DNA from: Chlorobiaceae bacterium
GTDB lineage: Bacteria; Bacteroidota; Ignavibacteria; UBA10030; SZUA-254
NCBI GenBank assembly: GCA_013824245.1
Contig: PNNN01000009.1
Location: 1-64,000 of the forward strand
Length of the DNA stretch: 64,000 bases
Direction of reading: 5' to 3'
Shown here one piece after another: positions 55,108-64,000 of the stretch. The notes beneath the pieces are model-generated. The model had not been told where the DNA came from. It saw only the letters and a program-made list of their open reading frames with translations, and made no database searches. The position numbers were made by a program, and so were the translations under genes. The first letter of the stretch is position 1. Every line of letters begins with the position of its first letter.

Positions 55108-56622
55108 ATGCCGAAAACTACGATTAAGGTAATTGTCTTATTACTCCTATTGCTTCCATTTGCAAATTCTCAAGATATGGAGAATGCGTATGGAATTGGA
55201 ACATCTTTCGGCTTAACTGTCCCCCGAACCGATATTAAAGGTTCTATTGAATCTCCAATTGGTCGCGCTTTTATCAGATATTATCCTTCCTCAGCTATCG
55301 GAATCGAATTTGGAGCGGGAATAGGAACACTTGAAGCGAAAAAAGATACGCAATTCTTTACTTCTACAATTTATCCGTTCGATGTCAGATTTGTTTTCCA
55401 GCCGTTAAAGATCAAATCGGTAACTCCATATTTTTATGCCGGAGCCGGGTTGTTATCTTTTAATCCAAAAGATTCCACCGGAAAAAAGTTACCTCGTAAT
55501 GCCAGAGGTGATTATAAATTGTTAACATCTTTTTACCCTCTCGGAGTTGGAGCAACAGTTAATCTCTCAAAAAGTACGACACTCGGTTTAGCAGGAACTT
55601 ACAACCTCACATCGACAAAGTTTTTAGAAGATATTAAAACAGATGTTCGGGATGCGTATTGGAGTTTCACTGTAGAACTTTTTGCTTTTCTCAAAGAACA
55701 AAACCCAGATCTCGATGGAGATGGTTTATTAAACGACGAAGAAAGACAATTGAAAACCGATCCATTGAATCCTGATACCGACGGTGATGGTTTAAAAGAT
55801 GGCGAAGAAGTCCATACTTATAAAACCGATCCTTTAAATAAAGATACTGATGGTGACGGCTTAACAGATGGGGAAGAAGTCTTAATCTATCATACTAATC
55901 CTTTGAATAAAGACACTGATGGTGATGGTTTGACAGATGGTGACGAGGTTTTAAACTACAAAACCGATCCATTGAAACCTGATACAGATGGAGATGGTTT
56001 AAAAGATGGCGATGAAGTGCTGAAGCATAAAACCAATCCATTAAAAATTGATACAGACGGCGATGGTTTGGGCGACGGCGATGAAGTATTGAAATATCTC
56101 ACAAATCCGCTGCAAATAGATACCGACGGAGACGGATTGACCGATGGTGATGAAGTATTGAAGCATAAAACTCTTCCGTTGAAACCAGATACAGATGATG
56201 GCGGAATGCCAGATGGCAAAGAAGTTCAACTCGGCTTGAATCCTTTAGACCCAACCGATGATGTGCCGACTATTAAAATTGGTGAACGCATCATTCTTGA
56301 AGGTGTAAATTTTGAAACAGCAAAAACAACTTTACTGCCTGAAGCAAAACAAATTCTTGATCAAGTTGCTGTAAGTTTATCTTCAAATTCCACAACCGAA
56401 GTTGCCATTCACGGACATACCGATAATGTTGGCGGAGCAAAGTATAACATGAATCTATCTTCAGGCAGAGCCGAATCGGTTAAAGCTTATCTCGTCAGTA
56501 AAGGGATCGATGCAAAACGGATAACAACAAAAGGTTACGGTTTTACTAAACCAATTGACGATAATACCACTGCCGAAGGAAGAGCGAAAAACAGGCGAAT
56601 AGAATTTGTACGTGTTAAGTAA
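55108..56622 (+). CDS. OmpA-family protein with TSP3 calcium-binding repeats
   Basis: Outer-membrane protein of 504 aa that probably ties the outer membrane to peptidoglycan. A signal peptide ([16 protein letters not shown]) is followed by an eight-stranded OmpA-type barrel (~25-195), eight Asp-rich thrombospondin type 3 repeats (~200-390) and a C-terminal OmpA peptidoglycan-binding domain ([56 protein letters not shown]). It is monocistronic behind its own promoter. No special ligand is implied. Confidence 0.93.
   Translation: MPKTTIKVIVLLLLLLPFANSQDMENAYGIGTSFGLTVPRTDIKGSIESPIGRAFIRYYPSSAIGIEFGAGIGTLEAKKDTQFFTSTIYPFDVRFVFQPLKIKSVTPYFYAGAGLLSFNPKDSTGKKLPRNARGDYKLLTSFYPLGVGATVNLSKSTTLGLAGTYNLTSTKFLEDIKTDVRDAYWSFTVELFAFLKEQNPDLDGDGLLNDEERQLKTDPLNPDTDGDGLKDGEEVHTYKTDPLNKDTDGDGLTDGEEVLIYHTNPLNKDTDGDGLTDGDEVLNYKTDPLKPDTDGDGLKDGDEVLKHKTNPLKIDTDGDGLGDGDEVLKYLTNPLQIDTDGDGLTDGDEVLKHKTLPLKPDTDDGGMPDGKEVQLGLNPLDPTDDVPTIKIGERIILEGVNFETAKTTLLPEAKQILDQVAVSLSSNSTTEVAIHGHTDNVGGAKYNMNLSSGRAESVKAYLVSKGIDAKRITTKGYGFTKPIDDNTTAEGRAKNRRIEFVRVK
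55708..56262 (+). repeat. Tandem 69-bp repeats encoding TSP3 units
   Basis: Eight consecutive 23-residue units with the core DTDGDGLxDGxEV and a spacer ending NPL or DPL. The central copies are most alike; the first ([10 protein letters not shown]) and last ([10 protein letters not shown]) are diverged. Copy number may vary between strains. Confidence 0.85.
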
Positions 56623-56677
56623 TCTCCAATAGAAAAAAAATTAAATCACTGATTATTAATTCTTTTGTTCAATCGAC

Positions 56678-57859
56678 ATGAATAGAGAAGTTATTATTGC
56701 GAGTGCATGCCGAACTCCGATTGGATCGTTCGGCGGTTCATTAAGTTCATTTCCTGCTCCAAAATTAGGCGCACATGTTATCCAAGAAGCCATTAAGCGA
56801 GCAAATCTTAAACCCGACTTGATTGATGAAGTGATAATGGGTTGCGTTCTTTCAAGCGGAATGGGGCAAGCGCCAGCGCGGCAAGCGGCGATTTATGCCG
56901 GACTTCCGACTTCAGTTGAGTGCATGACCATCAACAAAGTTTGCGGTTCCGGTTTGAAGTCGGTGATGCTTGCTTCGCAAGCGATTGCTCTAGGCGATGC
57001 TGAGATAATTGTTGCCGGTGGTATGGAAAGCATGTCGAATGTTCCATACGCGCTTGAAAAAGCACGGAATGGTTATCGTATGGGCCATGGACAAGTTACC
57101 GATTTAATGATTAAAGACGGATTGTGGGATCCGTACAAAGATTTTCATATGGGAAATGCGGGTGAACTTTGTGCAAAAGAGTGTAACTTCTCCAGAAAAG
57201 TGCAAGATGATTTTGCAGTTCTTAGTTACCAACGGGCATTAGAAGCACAAAAGAACGGATTATTCAAAGAAGAAATAATTCCCGTCATCATTCCTCAAAA
57301 AGGTGCCGAGCCATTAATTATCAATGATGATGAAGAGCCGAAAAAAGTTAAGTTCGATAAAATAACAACTTTAAAACCGGCATTTATACAAGATGGAACC
57401 ATCACAGCCGCCAATGCATCAAAGATCAACGACGGAGCGGCAGCGTTGGTTATAATGTCTAAAGAGAGAGCTGACAAGCTTGGTATAAAGCCGCTTGCAC
57501 GAATTGTTGCATCAAGTTCGGCGGCAAAACAACCCGAATGGTTTACAACAGCCCCCGCCGATGCGATAGCAAAAGTTTTGAAAAAAACCAACCTCACAAA
57601 AGATCAAATCGATTTATTCGAAATAAATGAAGCATTCGCTGTGGTAACTCTTGTGGTGAATCAAATTCTTGGTTTGGATAATAACAAAGTGAATGTTAAC
57701 GGAGGGGCGGTAGCATTGGGGCACCCGATTGGCGCAAGTGGGGCGCGCATTTTAGTTACTCTGCTTCATGCCATTAAACAACGAAATTTAAAACGTGGAA
57801 TTGCATCATTGTGCATCGGCGGTGGTGAAGCAAGCGCAATGATTGTTGAACTTTATTAA
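56678..57859 (+). CDS. Acetyl-CoA C-acyltransferase (thiolase)
   Basis: Thiolase of 393 aa acting on acetoacetyl- or 3-ketoacyl-CoA. The nucleophilic Cys lies in [15 protein letters not shown] (~89), the conserved [11 protein letters not shown] follows, NEAFAV contains the His-loop neighbours, [17 protein letters not shown] holds the catalytic His (~350) and [13 protein letters not shown] the second Cys (~380). It is the first gene of a thiolase, 3-hydroxyacyl-CoA dehydrogenase and acyl-CoA dehydrogenase set, so short-chain fatty acid (C4) metabolism is likely. Direction, butyrate synthesis or breakdown, cannot be told. Confidence 0.94.
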   Translation: MNREVIIASACRTPIGSFGGSLSSFPAPKLGAHVIQEAIKRANLKPDLIDEVIMGCVLSSGMGQAPARQAAIYAGLPTSVECMTINKVCGSGLKSVMLASQAIALGDAEIIVAGGMESMSNVPYALEKARNGYRMGHGQVTDLMIKDGLWDPYKDFHMGNAGELCAKECNFSRKVQDDFAVLSYQRALEAQKNGLFKEEIIPVIIPQKGAEPLIINDDEEPKKVKFDKITTLKPAFIQDGTITAANASKINDGAAALVIMSKERADKLGIKPLARIVASSSAAKQPEWFTTAPADAIAKVLKKTNLTKDQIDLFEINEAFAVVTLVVNQILGLDNNKVNVNGGAVALGHPIGASGARILVTLLHAIKQRNLKRGIASLCIGGGEASAMIVELY

Positions 57860-57872
57860 AGAAGGATTTATC

Positions 57873-58733
57873 ATGGAAATAAAAAATATAACAGTGATTG
57901 GCGCCGGTACAATGGGAAACGGTATTGCGCACGTATTTGCCCAGTACGGCTTCAACGTAACTTTGAATGATATCAGTCAACAATATCTTGACCGTGCAAT
58001 TAAAACTATCACCGGCAATCTCGATCGTCAGGTTAAAAAAGAAATTATTACCGATGATAAGAAAAAGGAAACGCTCGGCAACATACGCACCTCGCTTGTT
58101 TTAGAAGAGAGTGTTAAAAATGCAGATTTAATCATCGAAGCGGCAATTGAAGATGTCGGGATCAAAACAAAAATATTTCAAACATTAGACATTTCAGCTC
58201 CATCACATTCAATTCTTGCTACAAATACATCATCGATATCAATCACCGAAATCGCTGGCAAAGTAAAACGTCCCGATAAAGTTATCGGTATGCACTTTAT
58301 GAATCCGGTCCCGATGATGAAATTGGTGGAAATTATTAGGGGGCTTGCCACATCAAACGAAACTTTGAATGTAGTTGTAGAGATTTCTAAAAAATTGGAA
58401 AAAGTACCTGTTGAAGTAAACGACTATCCTGGTTTCATTGCGAACCGTATCTTGATGCCGATGATTAATGAAGCAATTTATTGCGTTATGGAGGGAGTTG
58501 CAACACCGGAAGCCGTAGACACTGTGATGAAATTAGGTATGAACCATCCAATGGGTCCTCTTACACTGGCAGATTTCATCGGATTGGATGTTTGCCTTTC
58601 CATTATGAATGTTCTTCATGAGGGATTAGGGGATTCAAAATATCGTCCGTCTCCACTTCTTAAGAAAATGGTAGCTGCTGGTCATTTAGGCAGAAAAACC
58701 GGTCAAGGTTTTTATAAATATGAAGGAAAGTAA
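57873..58733 (+). CDS. 3-hydroxybutyryl-CoA dehydrogenase
   Basis: NAD(P)-dependent 3-hydroxyacyl-CoA dehydrogenase of 286 aa without a hydratase domain. The Rossmann motif [19 protein letters not shown] is followed by LILEAAIEDV-type residues ([14 protein letters not shown]), the catalytic His in [34 protein letters not shown] and [20 protein letters not shown] 57873 with AAGGA upstream is preferred; the frame also runs upstream over the thiolase stop. It is 13 nt after the thiolase. Confidence 0.94.
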   Translation: MEIKNITVIGAGTMGNGIAHVFAQYGFNVTLNDISQQYLDRAIKTITGNLDRQVKKEIITDDKKKETLGNIRTSLVLEESVKNADLIIEAAIEDVGIKTKIFQTLDISAPSHSILATNTSSISITEIAGKVKRPDKVIGMHFMNPVPMMKLVEIIRGLATSNETLNVVVEISKKLEKVPVEVNDYPGFIANRILMPMINEAIYCVMEGVATPEAVDTVMKLGMNHPMGPLTLADFIGLDVCLSIMNVLHEGLGDSKYRPSPLLKKMVAAGHLGRKTGQGFYKYEGK

Positions 58734-58735
58734 AA

Positions 58736-59878
58736 ATGCAATTCAATTACAATGAAACACATTTAATGATAAAAGAAACGGCGCGTAAATTTGCCGAAGA
58801 TGAATTAGCGCCAACTGCAATCGAGCGAGACGAAAAAGAAGAGTTTCCTTACGAAGCCGTAAAAAAATTGGGCGAATTAGGATTTATGGGGATGATGGTC
58901 CCCGAACAGTATGGCGGCGCTGGGTTGGATGCCGTAAGTTACGTGCTTGCCATGGAAGAAATCTCTCGTGTCGATGCCTCCTGCGGCGTAATAATGTCTG
59001 TCAATAATTCTCTGGTAACATATGGATTAAACGAGTGGGGGAGCGAAGAACAAAAGCAAAAATATCTAATTCCGCTTGCAAGTGGTAAATTACTCGGGGC
59101 GTTCGCTTTGTCTGAACCTGAAGCGGGCAGTGATGCTTCCAACCAAAAAACCATTGCCGACCGATCAGGAGATTATTACATATTAAACGGTACAAAAAAT
59201 TTTATTACCAATGGATCCACTGCAGATGTAATATTGGTTATGGCAACAACCGATAAAACAAAAGGCGCCCATGGTGTTAGCACTTTTATAGTTGATAAAG
59301 GAACACCCGGATTTTTCGTTGCAAAAAAAGAAAAGAAATTAGGAATACGCAGTTCAGATACGGTTTCGTTGTCATTTCAGGATTGTAGAGTGCCGGTTGC
59401 AAACCGGATCGGTGAGGAAGGGTTCGGTTTCAAATTTGCGATGAAAACTCTTGATGGCGGCAGAATAGGAATTGCATCGCAGGCATTGGGTATTGCACAG
59501 GCATCGTTAGATGCGTCTGTTGCATATGCAAAACAAAGAAAAGCATTCGGAAAGTATATAGCTGAATTTCAGGCGATACAATTTAAGATCGCCGATATGG
59601 CAACACGAATTGAAGCGGCAAGGTTATTAACGCTTAAAGCCGCCGCGTTGAAAGATGCTCATGAGCCGTTTGGTAACATGTCTGCAATGGCAAAATTGTT
59701 CGCGTCAAAAGTTGCTGTTGATGCAGCTCTCGATGCAATCCAGATTCATGGTGGATATGGATATTGCCAAGAATATAATGTCGAGCGTTATTTACGTGAT
59801 GCTAAAATAACCGAGATTTATGAAGGGACATCAGAAGTTCAAAGAATAGTTATATCGAGAAATCTGTTAAAAGATTGA
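58736..59878 (+). CDS. Acyl-CoA dehydrogenase (short-chain/butyryl type)
   Basis: FAD-dependent acyl-CoA dehydrogenase of 380 aa. It has FAEDELAPTAIERDE, GFMGMMVPEQYGGAGLD, GAFALSEPEAGSDAS, KNFITNGSTADVILVMA, FGKYIAEFQAIQFKIADMAT, IQIHGGYGYCQEYNVER and the catalytic Glu in ITEIYEGTSEVQRIVISRNL, the position used by short-chain enzymes. It starts 2 nt after the dehydrogenase gene. No EtfAB genes are in the window. Confidence 0.95.
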   Translation: MQFNYNETHLMIKETARKFAEDELAPTAIERDEKEEFPYEAVKKLGELGFMGMMVPEQYGGAGLDAVSYVLAMEEISRVDASCGVIMSVNNSLVTYGLNEWGSEEQKQKYLIPLASGKLLGAFALSEPEAGSDASNQKTIADRSGDYYILNGTKNFITNGSTADVILVMATTDKTKGAHGVSTFIVDKGTPGFFVAKKEKKLGIRSSDTVSLSFQDCRVPVANRIGEEGFGFKFAMKTLDGGRIGIASQALGIAQASLDASVAYAKQRKAFGKYIAEFQAIQFKIADMATRIEAARLLTLKAAALKDAHEPFGNMSAMAKLFASKVAVDAALDAIQIHGGYGYCQEYNVERYLRDAKITEIYEGTSEVQRIVISRNLLKD

Positions 59879-59915
59879 AAATTTAATAATTATTTTCTTA
59901 GAGGGAACTGTTGAC

Positions 59916-59944
59916 TTGACAAATATTGTTGTTTTTCTTATAAT
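59916..59944 (+). promoter_or_regulatory. Consensus sigma-70 promoter of the first small barrel gene
   Basis: TTGACA, 17-bp spacer, TATAAT, a full match to both consensus hexamers. AAGGAG precedes the ATG. High expression is expected. Confidence 0.8.
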
Positions 59945-59998
59945 TGCAAGTCAGTTATTTAATATAATAAACATTAACAAACATAAAAGGAGTTAAAA

Positions 59999-60577
59999 AT
60001 GAAGAAATTAGTGCCCGTTTTAATGCTGGTTTTATTAATGACCGGAATCGGTTTAGCGCAAGAAGGCCAAATGAAATTAGGCGTTGGTGTGGAATTATTA
60101 CTTCCTAGCGGCGACTTTGGCGACTACGCCGGAACCGGAATTGGCGGAACTGCCAACTTCCTATATCAGTTAAATAATCAGATATCACTTTCCGGTACTG
60201 CTGGCTATATCAGTTGGGGTGGCAAATCATTCGATGTAGGTCTTGGCACATGGGATTATTCATATTCAGCTATTCCGATTCTCGTTGGTGGAAGATATTA
60301 CTTCACAGAGGGTGATGCCCGATTATATGGTAGTGCTGAAATAGGAATGTATATGTTTAGCTTTACAGTTACTACTCCTTCATACGACTATTTTGGCTAT
60401 ACTTTTCAGGGTGGTGAAACCACTGAAAGTAGCAGTGAATTCACTATAGCACCTGGAATTGGTTATGAAATGAAGATTGGCGATAACATGAATTTAGATT
60501 TAACAGCCAAATACCTCATGATCTCAGATGCAAATAATCTGAACCTTCGCGCTGGGGTTAATTTTGTAATTAATTAA
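59999..60577 (+). CDS. Small outer-membrane beta-barrel protein
   Basis: 192-aa protein with signal peptide (VPVLMLVLLMTGIGLAQ) and a predicted eight-stranded barrel (MKLGVGVELLLPSGDFGDY, QISLSGTAGYISWGG, AIPILVGGRYYFTEG, ARLYGSAEIGMYMF, MNLDLTAKYLMIS, LRAGVNFVIN). It resembles OmpX/OmpW-like porin-family proteins in fold only. A paralogue of the same length follows after 290 nt. The full-consensus promoter suggests an abundant envelope protein. Function unknown. Confidence 0.82.
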   Translation: MKKLVPVLMLVLLMTGIGLAQEGQMKLGVGVELLLPSGDFGDYAGTGIGGTANFLYQLNNQISLSGTAGYISWGGKSFDVGLGTWDYSYSAIPILVGGRYYFTEGDARLYGSAEIGMYMFSFTVTTPSYDYFGYTFQGGETTESSSEFTIAPGIGYEMKIGDNMNLDLTAKYLMISDANNLNLRAGVNFVIN

Positions 60578-60607
60578 TCTTCTTAGCTTTTTATTACATA
60601 AGATGAT

Positions 60608-60639
60608 AAAGGCGTTCTGAATAAGAACGCCTTTTTTTT
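60608..60639 (+). terminator. Intrinsic terminator after the first small barrel gene
   Basis: Perfect 11-bp stem AAAGGCGTTCT / AGAACGCCTTT, 5-nt loop, T-run. Confidence 0.92.
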
Positions 60640-60763
60640 GAATTTTAACGAATAATACAAAACTGCATGTCCATGACAATAAATTGGTCGAAATGACCTG
60701 AAAATATTGTTCTATTGAAAAATAAGGAGATAACCTACTTAGGTTAAACCAATAAAATAAAAC

Positions 60764-60792
60764 TTGACAAATTCCTTTTTTTTTGGTATACT
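60764..60792 (+). promoter_or_regulatory. Promoter of the second small barrel gene
   Basis: TTGACA, 17-bp spacer, TATACT. Transcription would start near 60800. The stretch 60640-60763 shows nothing else. Confidence 0.75.
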
Positions 60793-60867
60793 TTACGCGG
60801 TTATGGTTTGATTTTTTTTAAAGAAATCTTTATGTCATTGATACAAAAAAATATTTATAAGGGTAGT

Positions 60868-61446
60868 ATGAAAAAATATATCTTTCTTTTTACATTTTTA
60901 ATGATATTTGGCTCAATCAATCTCTTTAGTCAAAATGTATTCTTTAAACTTAATGGCGGTATTTCTCTGCCAATCGGCAAGATGAGTGATTCGATAAAAA
61001 TGGGATTCGGCGGTTTATTAACTTCAGGATATGATTTCGATGAAAATGTTGCCATTACTTTAACAACCGGATATTTATACTTTCCAGGAAAAGAAATTGT
61101 AACTCTCGCTGCACTCAACACCACTAAAATTGGTGTTACCCCAATTTTGCTTGGAACAAAATACTCAACTGCATTTGGCGATCTGTTAAAGGCATATGCA
61201 AAATTTGAGATAGGTGTCTTCGTCATGAAAACCACACAGACATCAAAAATAATCGATTTGGATTATAAAGAAGCCAGCGCCACTAACACTGAAACTAAAT
61301 TTGGTCTCGTTCCTTCCTTGGGTGCGGAGTATAAAATCAATAATAATATAGCAATCGATTCAAATTTTTCATTTAATTACTTAGCGACCGAAGATAAACC
61401 AACACAGTGGCTCGGAATATTCGCAGGTATTAAGTATACATTATAA
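60868..61446 (+). CDS. Small outer-membrane beta-barrel protein, paralogue of the previous
   Basis: 192 aa from ATG 60868, which starts a clean signal peptide (KYIFLFTFLMIFGSINLFSQ) with AAGGG just upstream; the open frame runs 20 codons further without signal character. Strands align with the preceding barrel: FKLNGGISLPIGKMSD, AITLTTGYLYFPGK, VTPILLGTKYSTAFGD, AYAKFEIGVFVMKT, and a C-terminal GIFAGIKYTL. A local duplication followed by divergence is likely. The next gene begins 42 nt later and may be co-transcribed. Confidence 0.8.
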   Translation: MKKYIFLFTFLMIFGSINLFSQNVFFKLNGGISLPIGKMSDSIKMGFGGLLTSGYDFDENVAITLTTGYLYFPGKEIVTLAALNTTKIGVTPILLGTKYSTAFGDLLKAYAKFEIGVFVMKTTQTSKIIDLDYKEASATNTETKFGLVPSLGAEYKINNNIAIDSNFSFNYLATEDKPTQWLGIFAGIKYTL

Positions 61447-61488
61447 TAAAATTAATTCACTAATATTTCACAAATAAAAGAGGGTATT

Positions 61489-63018
61489 ATGAAGAAGTTT
61501 GTTATTGCAATTATTTTGGTGGTTATGGTAGTTAGCTTAGCTTTCTCCCAAGCCAAACCGGGTGGTATCGCTCGTCAGGCAAGTATGGGCGGATCACAGG
61601 CAGGTTATGGTTTAGTATTAAATCCATTCATTATGGATGACCCTGCTCTAATTTTTGTAAACCCGGCATATCAAGCCAATTACAAAGATTATCTCTGGAT
61701 GAATATATCCGGCGGTCGATTATATGGCAGTTCGAGTTCAGATAATGGATATGGACAACAGAACGCAGGGGTTGCATTTGGAGTTACAGATAAATTGACG
61801 GTTGGGACAATCCTCAGCCATGATCCATCTGGAGTGGCTTTACTACCAAGCATGATGAGCGAGATTTCGTGGAGAAGTATTAAATATCCGCCATCTATTG
61901 ACAATGTCTGGGAAGTGATTGGAACTTATGAGGTTGGTTCGTTGGATTTAGGTCTTGGTTTTACTTATGGATGGTCGAATAGAGATACGACTTATGATCA
62001 ATCATTAAAATATACTCTTTATTCGCCAATCAGACGAGATACAACTGTAGCATCATCGCGTAACTCTGAGGCATCATCAACGATGTTTGGTTTTCGTGCC
62101 GGCGCCATATATGATTTAGGCAACGGTTCATCTGTAGATTTCAGCGGTGCCATACGTTTTGATGATGTAGTTGATAAAATGACGCATTCACCATTGGATA
62201 CAAATTCATTTTATCCTTATAACAGATACGGTGGTGAGTATTCAGCGTCTGCAACAGAGATCCAATTCAGCGCTCGCGCCAAAATGAAAGTATCAAATAA
62301 ATTTAATTTTGTTCCTTATGGAACGATAATGATGATTTCCGCTGAACCAAAAGAAGATAAACGTGTACCGTTGCGGTCATATGAATCTCAATGGTTAGCA
62401 AAATTTCCAGAGACTTACACATATACACTTGATGGTTTAGCATATGCACTGGGAGTTGGCGGAGAATATCATACTCAGTCATTCTATTTTGCCGGTGGTG
62501 TGAGTTTACAAAGTGGCAGTATGGAAGAAGAAAGCAAATATAAATTTTCATACGATGGTTGGACAGGTTCTATGTATGACACAATGACCTATGACCAATC
62601 ATATAAGTCTGAATTTAAATATACAACCATTCCCGTTATTAATTTAGGTGCAGAATGGTCAGCTACTGATTGGCTCACATGCCGCATCGGATATCAGAGA
62701 GCTATTGGAAGTTTGAATCTAACAAGCGAGTCTAAAGAAACACGTTCAGCACTTCATGACTCAACATATTACCGTGTCTCTTCAGCTAATTTGGAATACA
62801 ACTTATCAATGGCAAATAGTTTCATTTTCGTTGGTGGTCTAAATCCGTCAACATTCGATGGGTTAGTGACCCTCGGTGTTGGTTTCAAGTTCGGCGGTTT
62901 CGCACTTGATGCAACGGTTAGCGAAGAAGCACTGCGTCGCGGTCTCGGATTATTCGGTTCAAACGATAATTTAAATACGTTTGGATTTATGACGGCAAGT
63001 TATAATTTTACCGAGTAG
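61489..63018 (+). CDS. Outer-membrane protein of unknown function
   Basis: 509-aa protein with signal peptide (FVIAIILVVMVVSLAFSQ) and a long barrel-like sequence. The N-terminal part (QASMGGSQAGYGLVLNPF, DDPALIFVNPAYQANYKDYL) recalls PorV/FadL-like proteins, where a mature N-terminus with an NPA motif enters the barrel. It ends FMTASYNFTE. AGAGGG precedes the ATG and a terminator follows. No ligand is suggested. Confidence 0.78.
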   Translation: MKKFVIAIILVVMVVSLAFSQAKPGGIARQASMGGSQAGYGLVLNPFIMDDPALIFVNPAYQANYKDYLWMNISGGRLYGSSSSDNGYGQQNAGVAFGVTDKLTVGTILSHDPSGVALLPSMMSEISWRSIKYPPSIDNVWEVIGTYEVGSLDLGLGFTYGWSNRDTTYDQSLKYTLYSPIRRDTTVASSRNSEASSTMFGFRAGAIYDLGNGSSVDFSGAIRFDDVVDKMTHSPLDTNSFYPYNRYGGEYSASATEIQFSARAKMKVSNKFNFVPYGTIMMISAEPKEDKRVPLRSYESQWLAKFPETYTYTLDGLAYALGVGGEYHTQSFYFAGGVSLQSGSMEEESKYKFSYDGWTGSMYDTMTYDQSYKSEFKYTTIPVINLGAEWSATDWLTCRIGYQRAIGSLNLTSESKETRSALHDSTYYRVSSANLEYNLSMANSFIFVGGLNPSTFDGLVTLGVGFKFGGFALDATVSEEALRRGLGLFGSNDNLNTFGFMTASYNFTE

Positions 63019-63040
63019 TTTTTAAATCAACAAATAAGTC

Positions 63041-63075
63041 AAAGGCGATCGATCATCTTCGGTCGCCTTTTTTAT
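63041..63075 (+). terminator. Intrinsic terminator after the 509-aa outer-membrane gene
   Basis: 10-bp stem AAAGGCGATC / GGTCGCCTTT with one G-T pair, 10-nt loop, TTTATT tail. Confidence 0.85.
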
Positions 63076-63197
63076 TACAATGCTAATCATACGCAATTCT
63101 ATTTTATACCACTCACATCTCCAAATAGCTCGGTATTGTGCAATGAACGAATTATTTGTACATTTTATATAATCTTTGACAGTACATAATTCCACGC

Positions 63198-64000
63198 ATG
63201 CACAATATCGAATATTCTACAGGTTCATTAAAATTAGACAAACATTTAGGGGGTATCGTTCCGGGCGATACAATGCTCCTTCTTTTCAGCATCGAATCGG
63301 ATGTTTCATCTTTATTCAAAAGGATTCTCGATTACTCCTTCGAGAATAAAATACCGGTTCATCATTTCTTTTTCGGAAAAAGTAACATATCGGAGATTCA
63401 AAACCAAAAAAAATACAAAGCCATCGAATTCCGTATTGCCGAAATAAAGCCGAAATCTTTTCCCAGCAACTTTATTCAACAATTATTGTCGATAAAAAAT
63501 AAATCGGTTGTCATTATCGATGGTTTACATCTTTTGCAAGAGTCAGGTTTAACCGAAAAGAACATTCTGTTATTATTTCAAAAGCTTGGAGATATTAGTC
63601 GAAAGAAGAAACATTTTGTAATCGTTTCTCTCCGGCGCGATCTCTCAAATATAAAATTGATCGCCGATCTGAAAGATATATCTTCAATTTGTTTGGATAT
63701 AATTCGATTTAAGGATGAATTGTATTGTTTGCCCGTATCACGAAAGGGGAGATACAGACCATCCGAGCTTATTCCTTTCAATATCACTATGGCGTTGAAA
63801 GATAGTTCTTTAAAATCTATACAAATAATCTCTCCCGATTCAGTAATTGGAAGTTTTGAAAAAAGATTCGAACAAAGTTTTAAAAAAGCAACAGATGCAC
63901 TTCTTCTTTTCGACCGTAATGGCACTCATCGCGAGTTTAACGATCGCATGATCTCGCTCCTTGGATATGACATTGATGCGTTGAAAATAGTTAGGTTAAC
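63198..64000 (+). CDS. Sensor-like protein, RecA/KaiC-like domain plus PAS (partial)
   Basis: Open frame from ATG 63198 that runs off the window (267 complete codons, no stop). Residues ~1-200 look like a KaiC/RecA-type domain: LDKHLGGIVPGDTMLLL is the usual strand before the P-loop, but the GxxGxGKT motif is missing (FSIESD follows instead), while a Walker B-like KSVVIIDGLHLL remains. Residues ~215-267 start a PAS domain (FEQSFKKATDALLLFDRNG, NDRMISLLGYDIDALK). The missing remainder may be a histidine kinase or another output domain. A TATAAT at 63168-63173 could be its -10, with no good -35. Confidence 0.7.
   Translation, partial: MHNIEYSTGSLKLDKHLGGIVPGDTMLLLFSIESDVSSLFKRILDYSFENKIPVHHFFFGKSNISEIQNQKKYKAIEFRIAEIKPKSFPSNFIQQLLSIKNKSVVIIDGLHLLQESGLTEKNILLLFQKLGDISRKKKHFVIVSLRRDLSNIKLIADLKDISSICLDIIRFKDELYCLPVSRKGRYRPSELIPFNITMALKDSSLKSIQIISPDSVIGSFEKRFEQSFKKATDALLLFDRNGTHREFNDRMISLLGYDIDALKIVRL

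Noticed and set aside
1..64000. tRNA, rRNA, tmRNA or SRP RNA genes
   Set aside because: No cloverleaf with a conserved T-loop GTTCGAATC-type arm or rRNA core sequence was noticed in the intergenic regions; a covariance-model scan would be decisive.

Overview
This is an AT-rich, gene-dense bacterial chromosome segment from the FCB (Fibrobacterota-Chlorobiota-Bacteroidota) group, most likely Ignavibacteria or a neighbouring deep lineage (inference). The evidence is a type IX secretion (T9SS) C-terminal signal of the form NYPNPFNPTTT, a PorV/PorQ-like outer-membrane protein, a PorW/SprE-like TPR lipoprotein, SusC-like TonB-dependent receptors with an N-terminal regulatory domain, and many small beta-barrel proteins. 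Unlike class Bacteroidia, it has clear Shine-Dalgarno sites and many near-canonical TTGACA-N17-TATAAT promoters. No rRNA, tRNA, CRISPR array or transposase gene was seen.

Layout. 1-4.8 kb: phoH, mazG, a membrane-anchored amidohydrolase and a class V aminotransferase. 4.9-12.3 kb: a long-leader operon of TonB receptor, a giant secreted protein and a PorV-like protein. 12.3-13.8 kb: a secreted beta-propeller and ssb. 14.0-22.4 kb: a 1145-aa T9SS cargo protein followed by a poly-gamma-glutamate locus (pgsB, pgsC, pgsW) and two unrecognised envelope genes, one with a tandemly duplicated domain and one predicted outer-membrane barrel. 22.4-25.6 kb: a cobalamin riboswitch with a transcription terminator controlling a BtuB-like receptor and a small membrane protein. 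25.7-36.4 kb: housekeeping genes (dut, a PerM-type permease, rsmI, a DipZ-like thioredoxin protein, ferredoxin, an MBL hydrolase, queG, trxB, hsp20, nth, a LiaF-like protein, dusB).

36.4-43.6 kb: a 184-bp MITE-like element, then a minus-strand operon aroB, aroD-aroE fusion, aroA, aroC-aroQ fusion, tyrA and an isocitrate dehydrogenase-like gene. It encodes most of the common aromatic pathway plus the prephenate branch, with two unusual fusions and a GC-rich palindrome inserted in frame in aroB. 43.7-48.0 kb: a two-gene module (HEPN-motif protein and Mrr-type restriction endonuclease) lies between a diverged comM 3' fragment and an intact comM. It looks like an acquired defence island at a comM insertion site.

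48-64 kb: the TPR lipoprotein, pyrK-pyrD, folC, rho, an OmpA protein with TSP3 repeats, a thiolase / 3-hydroxyacyl-CoA dehydrogenase / acyl-CoA dehydrogenase operon, two paralogous 192-aa barrels each behind its own strong promoter, a further outer-membrane protein, and a truncated sensor-like gene running off the end.

The best candidates for undescribed biology are the HEPN-Mrr module at comM and the extended Gram-negative poly-gamma-glutamate locus. All assignments come from reading the sequence. No database search was run.
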